From Mesorhizobium sp. (GTDB taxonomy: Bacteria; Pseudomonadota; Alphaproteobacteria; Rhizobiales; Rhizobiaceae): 8,754 nucleotides of DNA. A program made the position numbers and the translations under genes. The notes under the pieces are model-generated. The model saw only the letters and a list, made by a program, of their open reading frames with translations, did no database searches and was not told the origin of the DNA. Below are positions 5,498 through 8,754 of this stretch, piece after piece (positions within the stretch are counted from its first letter, which is position 1; each line of letters starts with the position of its first letter). The stretch spans positions 1 to 8,754 of the forward strand of contig JAUYMV010000164.1 of the NCBI GenBank assembly GCA_030698645.1. Reading direction: 5' to 3'.

Positions 5498-8038
5498 TCA
5501 TGCCACCGCAGCCGGACGATCCAGATAGGCGTCGATGATTGACCAGACGTCGGCGTTGCGCACCGGTGGACTGAACAGGAATCCCTGCAGTTCTCCGCAA
5601 TCCTCGGAACGCAGCATTTCGAGCTGCCCGGCCGTTTCGACGCCTTCCGCGGTGGTGTTGATGCCGAGGCTCGTGCCCAAGCCTATGATGGCGCGGACGA
5701 TCGCCAGGGATTCGCGGCTTTCGCTGATGCCGCGAACAAACGAGCGATCGATTTTCAGGCGACTGAACGGAAAGCGCCCCAGATAGCTCATACTGGAATA
5801 GCCGGTGCCGAAATCATCGAGCGCAATGCGCACGCCGAGAGCGCGCAGATTGCGAAGAATGACCAGATTGGCTTCGATCTCCTCGAGCAACACCGATTCG
5901 GTGATTTCGACTTCGAGGCGCTCGGCCGCAAGTCCGGCCTCAGAAAGCGCCGACGACACCACATCAACGAGTTCGCCGCGTCGGAACTGGATCGGCGACA
6001 CGTTGACCGCGACGACCAGACAATCGGGCCAGCTCGCTGCCGTGCGGCAGGCTTCCCGCAGCACCCAGCGGCCGAGTTCGTCGATCAATCCCGTCTCCTC
6101 GGCGAGCGGGATGAAATCGGCTGGCGACACCATGCCCCGGTGCGGGTTGTTCCAGCGCAGAAGCGCTTCGAAGCCGCGTAGCTGACCGGTGCGGACGGAA
6201 ATAATGGGCTGGTAGTAGAGTTCGAAATCCTTGGAAATCTCGGCATTGCGCAATTCTATTTCCAGCGCTCGCCTGTCCCGTGCGCGCAGGTCCATCTCGG
6301 GCTCGAAGAACTGGAAGACGCCCTTGCCGCTATGCTTGGCGCGATAGAGCGCCAGATCGGCGGATTTCAGCAGGCTCTCCATGTCGTCGCCGTCCAGCGG
6401 CGCGATCGCCGCGCCGATGCTGGCCCGGACGGTGAGGATCGACCCCTCGAAGCAGTGCCCGCCGTTGACCTCGGCAAGCAACCGCTCCGCCAAGTCAGCG
6501 ACCTCGTCGCGCGTTGCGATTTCGGGTATGAGGATGGCGAACTCGTCGCCGCCCAGACGGGCCAGGATGTCGGATTTGCGCAGTTGTCCTTGCAGCCGGC
6601 GCGCGACCTCGACGAGCAGCCAGTCGCCAGCCGCATGGCCCAGCGTGTCATTGACGATCTTGAAGTCGTCGAGATCGACCAGCAGTACAGCGAAGCTGAA
6701 GTCCGGCTCCTGCGCCCGCGCAGCTAGATGCTGGATCTCGCGCGTGAAGACCGTGCGGTTGAACATGCCGGTCAGTGGATCGTGATGCGCCAGATAGGTG
6801 ATGTGGTCCTCGGCCCGCTTCTGCTCGGTCACGTCGAGGATGGTGGACAGAATCGCCGCGCGGTTGCCGACGCTGACCTCGGTCGTGTATTCGATCACAT
6901 CGAGTTTGGCGCCGGCCGATGTCCGGTGGTTGTCCATCGCTCCGTTAGCACTGACGAGCGCCCTTCTCATACGTGGCGCGCCGGCCGGTTCGACGATGTC
7001 GGCGAAGTCGAGGCCGAAAAAGGCGTCGCGCGTGTAACCGTAAAGCTCCAATGCCGCACTGTTCGCATTGATGAATTGCCCGTCATCGGCGGTCCGGACA
7101 TACATCGGCACCGGATTCTCATCGAACAACGACCGAAACAGGGCAGCGCGCGCCTTGATGTCGCGCACGTCGGTCAGTGTGACGGCGAGAATCCCATTGC
7201 TGGTCGCCACGCCCGCCTGAAGCGCCATCGGCGCCCCGTCCAAGCGATACTCCAGCTCGAAGCTTGCTTCAGCCATGCCCGATGCCTGCGCAAACAAAGC
7301 GAGGGCGTCGGAAAGGCCGACCCGATCGAGCGCGACTGAAAGCAGAGTGTGCTCAAGCTGGCCCTGGCCGGCGCCGAGAAACTGCGCGGCCCCCACATTG
7401 ATGCTGAGAATGTAGAAATCGGGCATGCCGCCGACGATCCGCTCGACCGGGCTCAGCGCCAGAATTCCCTGCTGCGCCGAATTGATCAGCAGATGCGCGA
7501 GATCGAGCCGGCTCTCGCGCGGCCGCATGAAGAGCAGAAAATACTCGCCCGGCCAACCGCAGGACAAGGGCAACGCAATCGTTTCGACCGTCGAGACCAT
7601 TCCGTCGATCACCGCCCGCGAGAGAGCGAGGTGGGGACCGTGCCGGGAGCGGGCACCGTCGAGCGCGGACTGGATGGCGATGGAAAAGGCGTGCACGAGA
7701 GTCGCGACTGGCCGCGCCGCGCAAGCGGCACCGACGATGGCCTCGAGCCGCGCGCCGGCCCGCAGGATAATCGGTTCCGACTGCGCCATGCAGCGCACCA
7801 CAGCCATCTCATCCGCGAAACGGCCAAGATTGCCGAGCGCCAGTTCCTCATATGCCGGCAGTCCGCCGGATCCCGTTCGGGCAGCCTGCCAGCGCCGGAT
7901 CACCATGCGTGCGTCGACGAACTCGGTGTGGAGGTCGATCCAGTCGGTTGCGGGCGACGCGGGAGGAGAAACGGCTGCAAACCGGACCTGCGACCCCGAC
8001 TGGGCGGATGGAACGGCGTCAGGTTTGTGCGCGTGCAT
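5498..8038 (-). CDS. PAS-GGDEF-EAL cyclic-di-GMP signalling protein
   Basis: An 846-residue protein that should make (GGDEF) and/or degrade (EAL) cyclic-di-GMP. Order: residues 40-175, an N-terminal region resembling alphaproteobacterial PAS_5-type domains (RRWQAARTGSGGLP); about 180-295, a PAS-like segment ending VTLTDVRDIKARA; 299-406, a canonical PAS domain (FDENPVPMYV...ILDVTEQKRAE); 415-575, GGDEF; about 590-840, EAL. The GGDEF domain has DPLTG, metal-site Asp455, an intact GGDEF (496-500) and an RKSD product-inhibition site (487-490) five residues before it. The EAL domain keeps Gln610, Glu624 in EALLRW, Asn679, Glu711, DDFGTG (741-746), Lys762, Glu798 and Gln818, so both halves look catalytic. 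No transmembrane segment or signal peptide is seen, so it is a cytosolic sensor; the PAS ligand is unknown. The ATG at 8038 has only a weak GGGA upstream, so a somewhat different start is possible. It affects surface attachment or motility only by family analogy. Confidence 0.95.
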   Translation of the reverse strand: MHAHKPDAVPSAQSGSQVRFAAVSPPASPATDWIDLHTEFVDARMVIRRWQAARTGSGGLPAYEELALGNLGRFADEMAVVRCMAQSEPIILRAGARLEAIVGAACAARPVATLVHAFSIAIQSALDGARSRHGPHLALSRAVIDGMVSTVETIALPLSCGWPGEYFLLFMRPRESRLDLAHLLINSAQQGILALSPVERIVGGMPDFYILSINVGAAQFLGAGQGQLEHTLLSVALDRVGLSDALALFAQASGMAEASFELEYRLDGAPMALQAGVATSNGILAVTLTDVRDIKARAALFRSLFDENPVPMYVRTADDGQFINANSAALELYGYTRDAFFGLDFADIVEPAGAPRMRRALVSANGAMDNHRTSAGAKLDVIEYTTEVSVGNRAAILSTILDVTEQKRAEDHITYLAHHDPLTGMFNRTVFTREIQHLAARAQEPDFSFAVLLVDLDDFKIVNDTLGHAAGDWLLVEVARRLQGQLRKSDILARLGGDEFAILIPEIATRDEVADLAERLLAEVNGGHCFEGSILTVRASIGAAIAPLDGDDMESLLKSADLALYRAKHSGKGVFQFFEPEMDLRARDRRALEIELRNAEISKDFELYYQPIISVRTGQLRGFEALLRWNNPHRGMVSPADFIPLAEETGLIDELGRWVLREACRTAASWPDCLVVAVNVSPIQFRRGELVDVVSSALSEAGLAAERLEVEITESVLLEEIEANLVILRNLRALGVRIALDDFGTGYSSMSYLGRFPFSRLKIDRSFVRGISESRESLAIVRAIIGLGTSLGINTTAEGVETAGQLEMLRSEDCGELQGFLFSPPVRNADVWSIIDAYLDRPAAVA

Positions 8039-8089
8039 CGGTGTCCCGCTGGATATTGCAGCCCTCGCCCCAGAAAGAATGCCGATAGC

Positions 8090-8105
8090 CGGACAGACTT
8101 GTCCG
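8090..8105. promoter_or_regulatory. 16-base palindrome upstream of the cyclic-di-GMP gene
   Basis: CGGACA-GACT-TGTCCG is a perfect inverted repeat with a four-base centre, 52-67 bases upstream of the start codon at 8038. The size and symmetry suit a dimeric repressor operator such as a TetR-type site, but it could also be a hairpin in the leader. No regulator is identified. Confidence 0.4.
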
Positions 8106-8244
8106 AGACCGGTTCACGAAGAGCGCGGATATAGCTGCAGATTTGGCGTCGACATACCGGATCGCCGGTGCGGTAAGCTGGCGTCATGCCGACACGAAAT
8201 CGTCGTGCCTGACCGCGCCGTGAAACTAGGACACCGACACTTAC

Positions 8245-8280
8245 CGTTCGATTAAACCGAACGTCATGCAGGCGTCACAA
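8245..8280 (-). promoter_or_regulatory. Candidate promoter with inverted repeat over the -10 box
   Basis: On the reverse strand TTGTGA (8275-8280) is followed after 18 bases by TTTAAT (8251-8256), a five-of-six match to the -10 consensus. The -10 lies in the centre of the inverted repeat CGTTCG-N7-CGAACG (8245-8263), so a bound dimer would block it. Transcription would start near 8244, about 200 bases before the start codon at 8038, giving a long leader that includes the palindrome at 8090-8105. Apart from these elements and the rpsP terminator, the 323-base gap 8039-8361 shows no credible gene. Confidence 0.42.
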
Positions 8281-8309
8281 TCGCCGCGTCGCCCCGGACC
8301 ATTACCGGC

Positions 8310-8338
8310 AAAAAAAAGCGGGCCGAAGCCCGCTTTTT
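8310..8338 (-). terminator. Intrinsic terminator of rpsP (bidirectional)
   Basis: On the reverse strand GCGGGC-TTCG-GCCCGC is followed by eight T residues and preceded by five A residues, a textbook Rho-independent terminator with a stable UUCG loop, 24 bases after the rpsP stop. On the forward strand the same stem is followed by five T residues, so it can work both ways. It insulates rpsP from the cyclic-di-GMP gene downstream. Confidence 0.93.
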
Positions 8339-8361
8339 CGTTAATCCCTACATCGCAAGGC

Positions 8362-8754
8362 TCAGGAAGCGTCGGCTTCCGCCGCTGCCTCGGCCGGAGC
8401 CGCCTGCGCAGCTGCGATCGCGGCTGCGGCGTCGTCCTGCGCCTTCTTCAGAAGCGCGGCGCGCTCCTGGGCCTTCTTGCCCGGCTCGGCCTTCTTCGGG
8501 TTCGAGCGGGCCGGACGCTTGGAGATGCCGGCCTCGTCGAGGAAGCGCAGCACGCGGTCGGTCGGCAGCGCGCCATGCGACAGCCAATGGTTGATACGGT
8601 CGGCATCGAGCTTGATCCGCTCGCCGCCTTCCTTGGGCAGCAGCGGGTTCCAGGCGCCAACGGCCTCGATGAAGCGGCCGTCGCGCGGCGAGCGGACGTC
8701 GGCGACGACGACGTGATAATAGGGGCGCTTCTTCGAGCCCGCGCGGGCAAGGCG
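8362..8754 (-). CDS. rpsP: 30S ribosomal protein S16, 5' end missing
   Basis: Reading leftward from the window edge, the frame is open for 130 residues and begins [20 protein letters not shown], the highly conserved S16 start, so only about five residues (typically M-S-L-K-I or similar) lie outside. The core continues [19 protein letters not shown] and [20 protein letters not shown] up to FLDEAGI, about 80 residues that bind 16S rRNA and help assemble the small subunit. The last 45 or so residues are a low-complexity Lys- then Ala/Glu-rich tail ([20 protein letters not shown], then Ala-rich to EADAS), longer than in E. coli S16 (82 residues in all) but usual in rhizobial relatives. The stop is followed by a strong terminator, so rpsP is the last gene of its transcript here; in many bacteria rimM, trmD and rplS follow it, and they do not here. 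Confidence 0.97.
   Translation of the reverse strand, partial: RLARAGSKKRPYYHVVVADVRSPRDGRFIEAVGAWNPLLPKEGGERIKLDADRINHWLSHGALPTDRVLRFLDEAGISKRPARSNPKKAEPGKKAQERAALLKKAQDDAAAAIAAAQAAPAEAAAEADAS

Noticed and set aside
7349..8255. Long forward frames (261 and 276 codons) antisense to the cyclic-di-GMP gene
   Set aside because: They mirror the N-terminal coding region of a well-supported protein and have no motifs.

Overview
The window is high-GC DNA from an alphaproteobacterium, most likely of the order Hyphomicrobiales (rhizobial group). The LeuB, Asd and S16 proteins are all of the alphaproteobacterial type. S16 has the long Ala/Lys-rich tail I associate with this group, and the order leuB then asd, with rpsP nearby, fits it. 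The lineage call is inference from protein character and gene order; no genus is claimed.

Left part (1-977): a forward gene cut by the window edge ends in a domain with a C-x-P-H-x-C loop like that of the lysozyme inhibitor Ivy. It converges on a small reverse-strand gene of unknown function (462-791). Upstream of that small gene lies a perfect FNR/FixK-type box (TTGAT-N4-ATCAA, 843-856), placed as expected for direct activation of the small gene under low oxygen.

Middle (978-4356): two amino-acid biosynthesis genes on the forward strand, leuB (3-isopropylmalate dehydrogenase) and asd (aspartate-semialdehyde dehydrogenase). Between them is a reverse-strand pair: a secreted protein whose predicted mature form starts His-His, followed four bases later by a four-helix membrane protein. 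The layout recalls CopC/CopD copper pairs, though the secreted protein looks like a different fold. The gap before asd holds a probable 39-codon gene with a Lys/Thr-rich tail and its own plausible promoter, plus two hairpins.

Right part (4357-8754): a hairpin-rich intergenic stretch with rhizobial-type palindromic repeat character separates asd from a convergent HAD-superfamily phosphatase gene. Next, also on the reverse strand, is a large sensor protein (PAS-like regions, GGDEF, EAL) that should make and/or break cyclic-di-GMP; every catalytic residue I checked is present. Its 320-base upstream gap has a candidate promoter whose -10 box lies inside an inverted repeat, a second 16-base palindrome, and a strong bidirectional terminator. 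That terminator belongs to rpsP (ribosomal protein S16), which runs off the right edge and lacks only about its first five codons.

The most promising uncharacterised items are the secreted/membrane pair at 2097-2943 and the FNR-box-controlled small gene at 462-791. No mobile element, tRNA, rRNA or CRISPR array is visible.
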